A stretch of DNA of 64,000 nt. Origin: Ottelia alismoides. Its lineage: Eukaryota; Streptophyta; Magnoliopsida; Alismatales; Hydrocharitaceae. Positions 1 to 11,244 of the stretch are shown here, piece by piece. The position numbers were made by a program, and so were the translations under genes. Below the pieces are notes generated by a model. That model was not told the origin of the DNA and made no database searches. It worked only from the letters and a program-made list of their open reading frames with translations. Position 1 is the first letter of the stretch. Every line of letters begins with the position of its first letter. The stretch covers positions 992,001 through 1,056,000 of the forward strand of contig JAZKJV010007251.1 in NCBI GenBank assembly GCA_037367405.1. The letters are read 5' to 3'.

Positions 1-1597
1 TGATTTTCTTTGTAAGAATGGAAAAATGTGGAGAAAGAAAATGCAATGATGGTGTGAGTGTTTTATGATGATGATGAGAATTGTGGTTATAGATGATGAA
101 TGTGGTGATAGTGATATGAATCAACAAGGAACAAAAATGTTAGATAAAGAAAATTGACAAGGAAAAGTAGAGAGATTTACCTGTGATGCGTGGATGTTGT
201 CGCCTGTGGGGAAGGAGAATATCTTCGACTCTGATGATCGTCGCTTCAAGGAGATGGCGGCCTCCGTAGCTTGAGCAGCTTCCTGCGAAGGATGACTGCG
301 ACGAAGTGGTTAATACCACCTCGGATCTCGCCGTAGAGAGGTCGTTGCTCGAGGATGATGTTAGGTCGCTGTCACCGACGAGAACACTTCAAGCTCGCTC
401 TCTTTTCGTTGGAATACGGAATGGCAGATGAAAAAGAATGGAGGAGGAGATGGGAATATAAAGAGGAGGAAAGGGAAGTTGAAGAAGAGATGGAGAGAGT
501 GGAGTAGTGGGGAGTTATTGGCTTGGAGTGGAAGAAAAGTAAGGGGAGAGAAGAGGTAAAAGGGAGATTAAATAAATAATTAATAAAATAATATAAGTAG
601 GCTACTTACAATAATTAAAATAGTAATAATAAAATAATAATAATAAATTCGAAATTAATAAAATAAATCTGAAATAATAAAATAATAATAATAATAAATG
701 GGGTGACACGTGGCGGCTCCAGGAGCTGCCACATGTCGCTCCTAGAAAATTCAAAAATTAAATGTAAAGAAAAAAAAGAAATAACAAAAGGGATTAAATT
801 AAAAAGTGGTCAACACGAAAGTTGCCCGTCTTGACGAGATCTACAACTTTCGTGAAGGGCTGAAAATCAAATGAAATCATCTATACAAAAATGTATTTTT
901 GGGTTGTACCTTATAGATATAAAATAGCGCATTGTATCTTTTGTATTTGTTTTTCATTTTTATAAGAGAGAAAAATCAAAATAAAAAATGGAGAAAATAT
1001 AAAAGGAATATTTACAACTTAATCTAATTTTTTTTGGATTTTTAATAATTAAAAAAATAAAAGATAAAATACAGGGGCATTTTGGTCAATATGTACAATA
1101 TACAAAAGGGGCCCAAAACTCAAGTTTTGCATACGAGCTCCAATTTTAATGAAATTAGTCTTTTTTCGAAGGTCTCTGAATATATATTACTTTAAAAGTG
1201 AGTAGACCTAATTTGGATGTTGTATGAGAGAGATATGCACATTTTAAGGCTCCTAGTTTCAAACTTGGATTGGGGTTTTATTGGTCAATTTTACATATTA
1301 GTATTTTTTTGATATTTTTCCTTTATTAGTTTAGTCATATATACACTATAGAGTTGGTTTTATTGGATTCGGAGTTAGTATAAAATAAATACAAATAGGT
1401 GAAATATGGTGAATATACATGTGATTTTTACAAGTGAAATTGGCTTCTTATTTTACGCAAATATGAATGCTTAAATGCAAATATTATGCTTTCTTGTATG
1501 AATGCTAATTATGCAATATAAGTAGAAATATGCCCCTAATTACTCCGGAACAAAGCTCTATTTTCAACTTTTAGAGTGATGAATCGCAGATTCATCA
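1..1597 (-). repeat. LTR1: 3' LTR of element A, partial
   Basis: Collinear with 9606-11208 and 19171-20771. It ends at 1597 in CA, which is the TG start of the LTR on the minus strand. The final 21 bp form a palindrome with arms TGATGAATC and GATTCATCA. About 2.15 kb, including the GC-rich part, lies beyond the left edge. Open frames here are not shared as intact frames by the other LTR copies, so I call no gene. Confidence 0.92.
705..737. promoter_or_regulatory. CACGTG/CACATG inverted repeat in LTR1
   Basis: GACACGTGGCGGCTCC is followed by one base and GGAGCTGCCACATGTC. The arms pair over 16 positions with two G:T-type changes. The site recurs in LTR2 and LTR3, and CACGTG is the core of plant G-box/E-box sites. 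A role as enhancer or RNA hairpin is inferred. Confidence 0.6.
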
Positions 1598-1611
1598 ACC
1601 CCCTATACTTA
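1598..1611 (-). promoter_or_regulatory. Polypurine tract of element A
   Basis: On the minus strand this reads TAAGTATAGGGGGT directly before the TG of the LTR at 1597. That is the position of the plus-strand DNA primer. Elements B, E and F have nearly the same tract at the same place. Confidence 0.88.
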
Positions 1612-1615
1612 AACC

Positions 1616-1633
1616 TTGCTCGTCCTCGAGCAA
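1616..1633 (-). other. Stem-loop just upstream of the PPT (element A)
   Basis: TTGCTCG, loop AGGA, CGAGCAA on the minus strand. It lies 4-5 nt before the PPT. The same position in E and F has a stem with compensatory base changes, described under findings. Confidence 0.7.
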
Positions 1634-2820
1634 CTAAAATGAAATGCAAGAGTGAAATGAGATTGGGTTCCATACCAAGGTCATGAACAAAAGTTGAAAA
1701 TGGAGCTTAACTCGACCTTTGGATTAATTGTGTGGCAGAACCTTATGGGGATCTGAACTTAAGACCTAACAGACATCAAGTTCCACAAGTCTTCTATTCG
1801 ATACGCCTCAAAAGTCAGGTCAGAACAAATCCTCAAACGCAAATATCTGATGACTATGATTCTTACTTGTACTGTGTAAGTGTAAAATAGCTCTCCACAT
1901 CAGAAATGGCTATGAAGCAGCCTCCTCTAACAAGGTAACTCAAATAACCCGGTCCAGTAACTATTTACTCGAGGAGCGGGGTATTCCCGTCTAAGTTCAA
2001 GTGCGACCAGCTCAAGAGGAGGGGGTAGAGAAAAGAATGGATAGTAGCCAGTGTAGCTACCTATCCCGAGATGCCTGACCAGTGTAGCCAAGTCATCCAG
2101 CTGCAGACTTCTTGCTAATATACAAACTCCGACAGGTACTTTATTTTCACTTAGACCTGTCTGATTTTTTTTGGAGTTTTTGCATATTTTTTCTTTTTTT
2201 TTCTCTTTTTTTTGAACTATATATAAGGTGCAACATGTACATCAGGAGTTTTTCCTCTTAAGCCAGTAGATTATCCCTCTTTTGAAGCATTATTGCAACC
2301 TACAGCATCTCGTCCTTAGATGTCAACATCACAAGACTAGGTTGAGATGCACTACCCTTCCTAGAGGAGGACGGATGTTTTCACCTGTGTGCTACTCCAA
2401 GCTAAAGGATTCTACCTCCTCACCACCTCATCAATGAAGAGCTATGTGCATTGTGCTTGTCCAAGTTAGATCATTATCTAAAAGAATCATGCGTGTGCAC
2501 GAGATATTCTACTTAGACTAATCAAGATGACATGTGAACATAGACTTGTGGACTCAAAGAATTAAGTCACTTGACCTGAGAAATCTTAACTCCAGTTCCT
2601 ATAAGGTTCCTCTGAAATTAGGTGGATTAAGATCAAATCAAGTCCTTCCTCAACATCTACTCATAACTTGGTTCAGAACCCACTAGTTTTTCACCTTGCA
2701 TATGCAAGATATGTAGATGAGATGCAGATGACATGCTATGTAGATGAATTAAGTGCAAGACTCTCTTTTTTTAATGCAAGGATGATATGCAAGAGTAAAT
2801 AAGAAGCCTATTTTTTGATT

Positions 2821-2853
<33 letters not shown>

Positions 2854-3012
2854 TTTTCAAAACTTTGGTAAAACTGATATGTTACAACATTTTTTCAAGA
2901 GTTTTATAAGTGTTATACAAATTTTACAAGTGTTATATAAAATACATTTTTTTTCAATTTTACCCACCCGTAATTATTGCAAAATATATACAAAAATACA
3001 AGAAAGTACACG
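1634..3012 (-). other. 3' non-coding region of element A
   Basis: No coding similarity. The part from about 2650 to 2240 is clearly related to 36476-36920 of element F, for example the shared phrases GGAACCTTATAGGAACTGG, GATGAGGTGGTGAGGAGG and GCTTCAAAAGAGGGATA. It is thus a conserved non-coding stretch of these families. T- and A-rich runs lie at 2165-2220 and 2820-2960. Confidence 0.6.
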
Positions 3013-3132
3013 AAAGTACGAGCTATGGGTAAAGTATATATGTAATATATACACGCCCCCCTATACTTAGCGTGTGCTATGTCCTCAGAGCACGAAAAGT
3101 GAGGAAAAAGACATAGCTCGTGCTAAGCGTAG
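3013..3132 (-). other. Terminal long hairpin plus alternative-pairing block (element A)
   Basis: On the minus strand, the outer arms CTACGCTTAG (3132-3123) and CTAAGTATAG (3070-3061) enclose an inner stem GCTATGTC/GACATAGC. A G-run follows, then an AT-rich stretch, then CCATAGCTCGTACTTT (3028-3013). That last block can pair with ACGAGCTATG of the first inner arm instead of the hairpin's own 3' arm. E and F have the same order and spacing. Confidence 0.72.
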
Positions 3133-3176
3133 GAAAGCTAAAATAACAAAAATGTATAGAAGACGCTCCGCCCCCC

Positions 3177-3207
3177 TATACTCAGGCTCTGGCAGCCTAA
3201 GTGTAGA
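3177..3207 (-). other. Array stem-loop (element A)
   Basis: Arms CTACACTTAGGCT and AGCCTGAGTATAG on the minus strand, followed by a G6 run. It belongs to the series after the coding region. The 3' arm plus G-run differs from the PPT core by one base. Confidence 0.72.
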
Positions 3208-3280
3208 AGAAGATCAAAAATGGGGCGAGCGAGGTCAAGAGGGGAAAAGGAGTATATACACGGCGGGCATCGGTCCCCCT

Positions 3281-3311
3281 CTATACTTAGGCTCTAGTCA
3301 GCCTAAGTATA
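3281..3311 (-). other. Array stem-loop (element A)
   Basis: Minus-strand arms TATACTTAGGC and GCCTAAGTATAG with a short loop, followed by AGGGGG. Here the PPT-like string is interrupted by one extra base. Confidence 0.72.
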
Positions 3312-3390
3312 CGACATGAGTGAGTATGAGGACCGATGTGATCTGGAGGATGTACAATGAATAGTGAATAGACTCAGGTCACTCTCCCCC

Positions 3391-3422
3391 CTATACTTAG
3401 GATATGGTTATCCTAAGTATAG
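3391..3422 (-). other. Array stem-loop nearest the ORF (element A)
   Basis: Minus-strand arms CTATACTTAGGAT and ATCCTAAGTATAG, followed by a G6 run that completes AAGTATAGGGGG. It starts about 95 nt after the stop codon region of the protease-like ORF. Confidence 0.78.
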
Positions 3423-3516
3423 TCATGAGATGATATGGAACCGGCGCGAGTGATTCAAATCACTGGGGAGGGAGGGAGAGAATGTATGTATAAGAAAGAG
3501 TGCGAATATACAAGGA

Positions 3517-5996
3517 TTAAGAAGGTTTGTGACGAACCTTCTTGTGGACGCAAGGAGGTGGATAATATACATATGTGTCGCTGTCGGAATCGTCCTCAGA
3601 TGAATAATAGTGAGGTGTAGGGATCGTCCAATGAGGGTTGACACATGGTTGCTTGCTTAGATATGGTTTGAGAACATCCGAACTAAGCTCACTCATATAA
3701 ATCACCTTATCCGGACCAGATGAGGACTCCTCAGAAAATTCCTTCTCCGGTGTGTTGAAGGAGACTTTCTTAGTTGGTTTTCTAGAACCTGAATTATTGA
3801 GAGGGAGATGAGAGCGACACGCCTTGAGAGAATCGGAGGAACATCCTGAGGAATCAATTCTCGACTTCCTCTCACTAGATAGCCGACTAGAAGAGGGAGC
3901 AACCGTGTTTTTATGTTGTCAATTTAGTCTTGGTTGTTTCCTTTGAAGGTCCTGGATGTGGTGCGGTGCTGACCATGGGTTCCACATCAGACGAGTCACC
4001 ATATAGATTAACATATTCCTGAGGGGTCAACACGCGTCTCGAGAAAGTGCTAGTGATCTCAGTTGGCTTGGCATTATTAGTCTCTTGTGTCGGATCACCG
4101 AAATGATCAAGACAGTCAGTAAAAATCATATCCGACTCAATGTCAGCTTCTGGTCGTGAGTCCTCCTTAGAAGTTGTCACGGTGGTGGTGCAAGCAGTTG
4201 AGGAGGTGTGGGGAGTCTCTGAACCAACGGTCGTCCGGACAATCGGTCTCTCAGGTGTAGTAGAGAGGTGGGACTCATTTTCCTCTCGATAGTCACGACT
4301 GTCAGCGGATGTGCGGGTCACCTTAGAGTAAAGTGTATCAAAGAGTGGGTGAGGTCTAAGCGCTCCCAATGCTGAAAAATCGATCTCCCGAGTCTCGCAA
4401 TCTATAGTCGCCTTAGCCAAGGCTAAGAACGGCTTCCCGAGAATAATCGGAGACTGGGAAAACTCTCCTCGGTGCTCAATGTCAATGATCGTGAAGTCCA
4501 CCTGGAGTAGAGCACCTTGGAAAGTAACGATGACTGAAATATTTCCTATTGACCGTTTGATGGATTGATCAGCTAGCTGAACGATCTCTCTCAACTTCCT
4601 AAGTGCCCTGAGTTTGAGCTTGTCAAACACATAGGTCAGGAGGATATTTATCGGTGAGTCATCATCGATTCTTGCATGGGTAAATATGGTGTCCTTGATT
4701 TCACATTCAACTCGGGGCAACCGCTTCACTCTGCGGCTTTTGGTCTTCATCCCCATCACCAAGGAGGTGGCCATAGACACTATGTGTCTTTCAGTCCTTG
4801 TCCTCTTATTGCCCGACCTCTTGGGCATCAATTTACTTCTCACAAATCGTTTGAGGTCGGGAAAGTGATCTATGGCCTTTATTAAGGGAAGATTAAAAAT
4901 CAGTTCTTCATCGAGTGCTTCCCTTATGACATGATCCAATTTTTTTAGGTCTTTTTCATTTTCAATTTTTATGTGGATTTTTGGTTTTTCAAATTTTTTG
5001 GTGTTTTTGGTGGATGAATGATCAGACTCTAAATTGGAGGGTAAGTGGTTAGTAGAAGAGGGAGATAGAATGGACTCCAGCTGTACAAACGGTATGGGTT
5101 CCCTGATACTTGCTCTGTTTTTAACATCGGATCTACTTACTTCCTTTTCCATTTTCATACTCAGGCTGGTAGAAATTGAGTGCAATATGTTCATGATATC
5201 TCTCAACTCGTTACCAAATGATTCATTTTTTCTCATAAAGTCTAGAAATGTCATCCTCGAAAATGTTTTCATGACAAATCATGGGAGAGTTCTGCTCAAT
5301 TGGAGGAGACTGCTGAGATGTTGGGGCCTCATACTCAGCATACCTATACTTTCGCAGGTAATCATGGGTCGAGTATGGACCATCTGAATGGCAGATATTG
5401 GTTGGAGCCTCATATGATGAAACGGGGACTGATGAGTCTAGGTCATGAGTCCAATCTTATGAATGTATAGGCTCTCTAAATGTGTGACATGAAGGCTGGT
5501 TAATGGAAGCTTGATCACTAAAGTCAATCAAGTCTGGGAAATCATGATGTACATGCCTCTCCATTCGGGTTGTTCGATCGACCATGTTATACCCTAAGGT
5601 CAAGTCGGGATGCGTATATGTAAAGTGTTGTATGGTCCCTACTTGAGGTGAGAATGAAGTATGTGGGGGCATATAGTTTTGCCAATCATCTGTCTCAACA
5701 GTGGCTTGCTCTTCATTCGATTCTTTAATTCCTGCAGGCTCTCGAGAATAAGGAAAGTCAGCCCAAGGTGGATGTGGATCCGGGGTGTTAGAATATGGAG
5801 ATGAGAAATGCGAAGAAGTGGAGAAGTCAGTCGAAGTTCTGACTTCATAATCAGGTTGAGATGGAACCGACCATGGGTAAGGGTTTCCCGTGGTTGGCGG
5901 AGGATACATGGAAGAATGAGAAGGCGGAGATAAACGGTATATGGTCGAGGACGATTGACCAGAGGTCACAGGGTATGGGGACCAATATCCCGACAT
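3517..5996 (-). pseudogene. Broken protease-like ORF of element A
   Basis: The start at 5996 (MSGYW) is chosen over the upstream in-frame Met at 6047 because it matches the position of the B and F start codons. The N terminus is Pro/Ser/Tyr-rich. A Lys-rich linker (PKRSGNKRTRTERH) leads into a retropepsin-like region with VQLAD and ILGKPFLA motifs. The end is KKVRHKPS. Breaks seen: an in-frame TAA at 5458-5460 where B has CAA, a frameshift near 5240, and a 2-bp deletion near 3915 relative to B. The active-site triad reads DDDS instead of D-x-G-A/S, so catalysis is unlikely even if repaired. No capsid or zinc-knuckle region is present. Confidence 0.82.
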
Positions 5997-6318
5997 CTTT
6001 GAAGAGGAAAGGATGATTGTAAGCAGATGGAGGTAGAAAAAGTGCAATTATACAGGATAACACACACAGACAGACTCAAAGACAAACGCAAGAGCAAACC
6101 CCGAGTTCACACACAACACGGTGAAGGACTCGAAACTGAGTTCGCTTAGTCTGGTATATTTTAAGTGTGATTTTTCAAGCAAGATAGCATGGATTTACGC
6201 GGCCTATAGGGAAGTCAGCTCAGAGCCGGATGCATCTTCCCTGTTTAATCTATCGCCTAAGATATCGTCGGTCCTTCCTTTCTTCGCTCCTATCCCAAGT
6301 TGATGGATTCAAAAATCA

Positions 6319-6442
6319 TGCCCCTATCTACCTGCAAGCAGGCGGAGGCTGACAAGGCTGGAACTTCACCCCGGGGGGTTACTGGAAACTTGTCGTGAAG
6401 TACCGCAATTTTGCCCCTATCTACCTGAGACAGGAGGAGGCT
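6319..6442 (-). repeat. Twin leader stem-loops (element A)
   Basis: Two copies (6319-6350 and 6412-6442) of AGCCTCC, CCTG, short loop, CAGGTAGATAGGGGC on the minus strand. Each has a CCTG/CAGG stem. Both copies are kept in element B at 15883-15914 and 15976-16006. Confidence 0.55.
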
Positions 6443-6815
6443 ACTTGGTACTAGTCAGTGAACTTTAATGAATTCAACTTGTGATATTTGCTAGGATTAG
6501 TCAGAACGTGATATGGAAGGCTGGGATTTGGGCTCTTCCTTAAGGTGTTCGCACACACTCAAGTACCCTCACTTAGCCTGAAAACAAGGTCGGGGATTAG
6601 TCTCCCGCAAACAGATTTTCCAATTTTATTTATTTTTTTTGGTAAATAATGTTAGCAGTCCCGATTTTAAGTTAAGTGATCACTTATTAGTCCAACCACA
6701 CAGCACGCCTAACGTCCAGTCACAATTTCCATTTAATTTAAGTTTGAAAAATAAAGAGGGAAATTGAGAAAAGCCGATGCAAGAAAAACAATGATGCGTA
6801 TGCTGAGTAGAGAAT

Positions 6816-6821
6816 ACTTAC
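6816..6821 (-). promoter_or_regulatory. Splice-donor-like GTAAGT (element A leader)
   Basis: Minus-strand CACT|GTAAGTATT, about 55 nt after TTTGCATTTGCATATAG. The same arrangement occurs in B, D and F, and in a mutated form in E. Splicing itself is not shown. Confidence 0.45.
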
Positions 6822-7439
6822 AGTGATCCCTTCGCTTTTATGAAGGATGCAGAACATAATTGAGATCTTTTACACTATATGCAAATGCAAACGAGAAAAG
6901 CTGCTCCTAGACAGGCAGTTCTATTAGTGAGTGAAGAACCGATTATATTTGGCTAAGTCCTACGGTCTAAGTGCGTCTTTTATGTGAAGTGTGGTCCTAA
7001 ATATTACGAGCACAAGAAAACCCTAGAGTGGCTCGAGGAGCCGCTAGTGCAAGCCTATTCTAAAAATTCAAACCACACAGCAGACAGGGACACAATTTCA
7101 CTATGTTTACACTCGCGAGAACCCAAACGGGAACCACTGGAAATGCATTTTTTTTACAAGTTAATAAAAAAATGAAAAATCCTTCTGGCATCTCAACAGC
7201 CGACTTGATCCAGGAATAGTCGGCCTCCGATGCACTTCGAGATGCATCGACTTCAAGAAAGCCGCTCCAAGTCCACCAGGCCCTCGCACAAAAAGATAAA
7301 AATGTCAGTGAGAGAGAAAAAATAAATAGAAAAATAATTCAAAAAAATAGAATAATTTCAAGGTGATTCGGGGATCAGAGTACCCAATTGACTGGAAAAC
7401 GTAAATCTAAATTTCTAAAGTGATCCTAAGTCGTTTGCC

Positions 7440-7457
7440 TCCCTACCAACAGCGCCA
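7440..7457 (-). promoter_or_regulatory. Primer-binding site, tRNA-Asp type, degenerate (element A)
   Basis: Minus strand TGGCGCTGTTGGTAGGGA, beginning 2 nt after the LTR. It differs at a few positions from TGGCGCCGTTGCCGGGGA, the complement of the plant tRNA-Asp 3' end that is intact in element F. Confidence 0.85.
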
Positions 7458-7459
7458 TT

Positions 7460-10400
7460 CGACGTGCCGCGGACCTACCCTTTCTAATGTTGTCTGATAG
7501 ACGAGTGCGTTGCAGTCGGATAGATCCACGTCGATCAAAAATTAACCACATGACTCGATTAATCGTCGAATGAATTTAATGTGCAGTTTTATGTTTCTTT
7601 AGCTTGGGCAAGCCCTAGGGTCGACTCAAGGAGGCAAAGGAACAACTCGAGATCAAGTTAGAGGGATTAAATTGCGGTTTTCCAAGTGGAATTTTTTTGA
7701 TATTTTTTATGCAATAAAATGCCAAATGCAATGATGAATTGGATTAAGTTAACACGAAATTAACCGACTTAGCCAAATTTAATTTTAATGTAAAATTAAT
7801 TCAAATCAACCAAGTGATATTTTTCCTAAGAACATAATCCAATACTAAATGCAAAATGTATTTTTTGGTATTTTTCTTTTTAAAATGCACTAATGAAAAA
7901 TGAAAATCTTTTTTTGAGGTTTTTAAGCAATTTTTCATGCAAATGATATGAAAAAATTATGAAAAGTTTACTAGAAGCCAAATATGATGAAATTAAACTA
8001 CATTAATTTTTTGGAATTTTCTGACACTTTTTGATTTATTATGAATATTTTACTGAAAATAGAGCGACTATGGGTATTTAATTCTTAATAAATCAACAAA
8101 TTTAAATTATCAAGAAATTTATTTATCTCGAATAGATATTGTAATAAAGAATCCACGAGACTTGAAATTTCTCAAAAATATTATTCATGGACTTAATTAA
8201 AAATCAACTACATAAATCACTCTACAATTTATTTTATGCACAAGATAACACTGAATTGAACGAAATTTGGATAGTAACTAAAGCATTATTAGATGCATCA
8301 TTAATAATTTTTTTCGCAATTTTTAAAGCAACAAATAGGACTGTACGAATTTCAGAGCGTAATGGATAAAATATGACTAATTTTAAATCTCTGAATTTTA
8401 ATAAATAACCGGTTGCTCACAAAAAATGCAAATAAATAGCCACAAGATAAAGAATTAGATACTCTACAACGTGCTATTTTTCATTAAAACAAATGATGCT
8501 ATTTTGAGGTCCAAATTAAAATACAAATGCAGGGGTGTCTTCACAATAAAGTGATGAAAGGAAAATATGTCTAAGGACACTTTGGCAATTTGATAAACAT
8601 GCTGATTATAAAATGCAATTTTCACAGTGATAATAAAAATAGACAATAGACCTCTTCTATCCTTCAATCCCACGCAAGGAGCAAGGGGCCAGCGGCTAGG
8701 GCACAATGGAGGCGGCGGCCTAAGGGGTGGACGGCGGCTGAGGCGCACGGGGGCTGCGGCGGCGTCGGCGTCGATGGTGGCTTAGCGACGAGGGGCGGTG
8801 GAAGGGCGTGCGGTTGAAGGCTGGGCGGTCGACGGGATGGAGCGGGCAGTGCCCAGCCGCGCGTGGAGCGGCGTGGGGCGGCACCGCGCTGGGCTGCGGT
8901 TGTGGCTGAGTGGTGGCGCCAGCCGCTGAGGAGGGAGGCGCTGGAAGTGGAGTGCCGTGCAGAGCTAGGCAGAGCCGCGAGCGTCTTGGCGCAGAAGGGG
9001 AGACGGCGACAAGCCGGTGATGGAGGTCGGGGTGCTGGCGGTGCGAGGCCGTGATTGCTGGGGAGGCACGTCGCGGCGCGCACTGGCCGTCAGTGGCATC
9101 ACGCTGGGTGCGCGCGCGGCGAGGAGGGACCGCGCCATCAGCGGTGGCTCGGTTGGTCTGATGGTGCGGCTGGGTCGCGCGACTGGCGGCGGAGGGAGAG
9201 TGGGAGCACGGCGGCCGCGCCAGCGGCGGCGTTCAGGGTGCTGCGCACGATGTGCACGGCGCCGGTGGGCTGGGCGATGCTGCACGCGGCTCGCTGGTGG
9301 GACAGCCACGCGGTCTGGAGCGGAGGGAGGTGCTGGTCGAGGACGTGTGACGACGAGGTGGTGTCGTGTCGAGGGCGGCCGCGGGACATGGCTGTGAAGG
9401 CCTGGAGGCACAGTGGGCGGCAACCTCGAGGAGGCGGAGGCCGGGTACTGCCGGCAGATGGCTTTGTAGGATCTGTGCCCTTTTTTGTTTTTTTTCTTTT
9501 GCAATTTTTTTATATATTTTTTTACAGGAAATAATAATGATAATGAAAAGGTGGAAAGATGGTGATTTGGTGATGATGTTGATGGTGGTGGTGTAAATTT
9601 TTTATGTGATTTTCTTTGTAAGCAGGGAAAAATGTGGAGAAAGAAAATGCAATGATGGTGGGAGTGTTTTATGATGATGATGAGAATGGTGGTTATAGAT
9701 GATGAATGTGGTGATGGTGATATGAATCAACAAGGAACAAAAATGTTAGATAAAGAAAATTGACAAGGAAAAGTGGAGATATTTACCTGTGATGCGTGGA
9801 TGTTGTCGCATGTGGCGGAGAAGAATATCTTCGACTCCGATGATCGTCGCTTCAAGGAGATGGCGACCTCCGAAGCTTGAGCAGCTTCTTGCGAAGGATG
9901 ACTGCGACGAAGTGGTTAATACCACCTCAGATCTCGCCGTAGAGAGGTCGTTGCTCGAGGATGATGTTAGGTCGCTGTCACCGACGAGAACACTTCAAGC
10001 TCGCTCTCTTTTCGTTGGAATACGGAATGGCGGATGAAAAAGAATGGAGGAGGAGATGGGAATATAAAGAGGAGGAAAGGGAAGTTGAAGAAGAGATGGA
10101 GAGAGTGGAGTAGTGGGGAGTTATTGGCTTGGAGTGGAAGAAAAGTAAGGGGAGAAGAGGTAAAAGGGAGATTATATAAATAATTAATAAAATAATATAA
10201 GTAGGCTACTTAAAATAATTAAAATAGTAATAATAAAATAATAATAATAATAATAAATTCGAAAATAATAAAATAAATTTGAAATTAATAAAATAATAAT
10301 TAAAAAATGGGGTGACACGTGGTAGCTCCAGGAGCTGCCACATATCGCTCCCAGAAAATTCAAAAATTAAATGTAAAGAAAAATAAAAAAGAAATAACAA

Positions 10401-11208
10401 AAGGGATTAAATCAAAAAGTGGTCAACACGAAAGTTGCTCGTCTCGACGAGATCTACAACTTTCATGAAGGGACAAAAATCAAATGAAATCATCTATATA
10501 AAAATGTATTTTTGGGTGGTACCTTATAGATATAAAATACCACATTTTATCTTTTGTATTTTTTTTCATTTTTAAAAGAGAGAAAAATCAAAATAAAAAA
10601 TAGAGAAAATATAAAAGGAATATTGACAACTTAATCTAATTTTTTGGATTTTTAATAATTAAGAAAATAAAAGATAAAATACAGGGGCATTTTGGTCAAT
10701 GTGTACAATATACAAAAGGGGCCCAAAACTCAAGTTTTGCATACGAGCTCCGATTTTAATGAAATTGGTCTTGTTTCCAAGGTCTCTGAATGTATATTAC
10801 TTTAAAAGTGAGTAGTCCTAATTCAGAGGCCGTATGAGAGAGATATGCACATTTTAAGGCTCCTAGTTTCAAACTTGGATTGGGGTTTTATTGGTCAATT
10901 TTACAAGTTAGTATTTTTTATATTTTTCCTTTATTAGTTTTAGTCATATATATACACTATAAAGTTGGTTTTATTGGATTTGGAGTTAGTATAAAATAAA
11001 TACAAATAGGTGAAATATAGTGAATATACATGTGATTTTTACAAGTGAAATTGGCTTCTTATTTTATGCAAATATGAATGCTTAAATGCAGATATTATGC
11101 TTGCATGTATGAATGTTAATTATGCAATATAAGTAGAAATACGACTCTAATTACTCGGGAACAAAGTTCTATTTTCAACTTTTAGAGTGATGAATCGCAG
11201 ATTCATCA
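7460..11208 (-). repeat. LTR2: shared LTR of A (5') and B (3')
   Basis: 3749 bp, collinear with LTR3 (3748 bp). The left end is CG, a mutated TG; the right end is CA at 11208 within the terminal palindrome. A GC- and CpG-rich block spans about 8690-9480, flanked by AT-rich DNA. The long frames in that block are Arg/Ala/Pro-rich in several frames at once, as expected of GC-rich non-coding DNA, so no gene is called. A TATAAAG-like string at about 10062 reads on the plus strand. Confidence 0.92.
10314..10346. promoter_or_regulatory. CACGTG inverted repeat in LTR2
   Basis: GACACGTGGTAGCTCC, one base, GGAGCTGCCACATATC. Same position and pairing as in LTR1 and LTR3, with a few substitutions. Confidence 0.58.
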
Positions 11209-11222
11209 ACCCCCTATACTTA
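11209..11222 (-). promoter_or_regulatory. Polypurine tract of element B
   Basis: Minus strand TAAGTATAGGGGGT next to the LTR start at 11208, identical to the tract of A. Confidence 0.88.
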
Positions 11223-11226
11223 AACC

Positions 11227-11244
11227 TTGCTCGTCCCCGAGCAA
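11227..11244 (-). other. Stem-loop upstream of the PPT (element B)
   Basis: TTGCTCG, loop GGGA, CGAGCAA on the minus strand. The loop differs from A by one base and the stem is unchanged. Confidence 0.7.

Larger units (their letters stand above)
5997..7439 (-). other. 5' leader of element A
   Basis: Non-coding sequence between the primer site and the ORF. On the minus strand it holds TTTGCATTTGCATATAG (about 6892-6876), a GTAAGT donor-like site (6821-6816) and GGGACTGCTAACATT (about 6662-6648). It also has two near-identical stem-loops at 6319-6350 and 6412-6442. The first three have counterparts in other elements of this window. Confidence 0.65.
1..11208 (-). mobile_element. Non-autonomous Athila-like LTR retrotransposon A (left LTR cut by window edge)
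   Basis: Read on the minus strand: 5' LTR 7460-11208, tRNA-Asp-type primer site 7440-7457, leader, one broken protease-like ORF 5996-3517, stem-loop array 3422-3013, PPT 1611-1598, and 3' LTR 1597-1 (incomplete). No capsid, RT, RNase H or integrase similarity is seen in any frame, so it depends on enzymes from elsewhere. It shares its 5' LTR with element B as that copy's 3' LTR. The lineage call rests on the primer site, on PPT sequence shared with pol-bearing element E, and on the protease region. Complete length would be about 13.3 kb. Confidence 0.9.

Noticed and set aside
3911..5272. 453-codon frame as an intact host gene
   Set aside because: It is the middle of the protease-like ORF of element A, with its N- and C-terminal parts in other frames. 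The collinear copy in B confirms this.
8965..9534. Overlapping long frames on both strands (up to 179 codons) in the GC-rich block of LTR2, and 18347-19072 in LTR3
   Set aside because: Frames are Arg/Ala/Pro-rich in several frames at once, differ between LTR copies by frameshifts, and have no recognisable domain. GC-rich DNA with few stops explains them.
10055..10070. TATAAAG at about 10062 as promoter of A/B
   Set aside because: The good TATA motif reads on the plus strand, opposite to the element. The minus-strand reading (TTTATATT) is weak.
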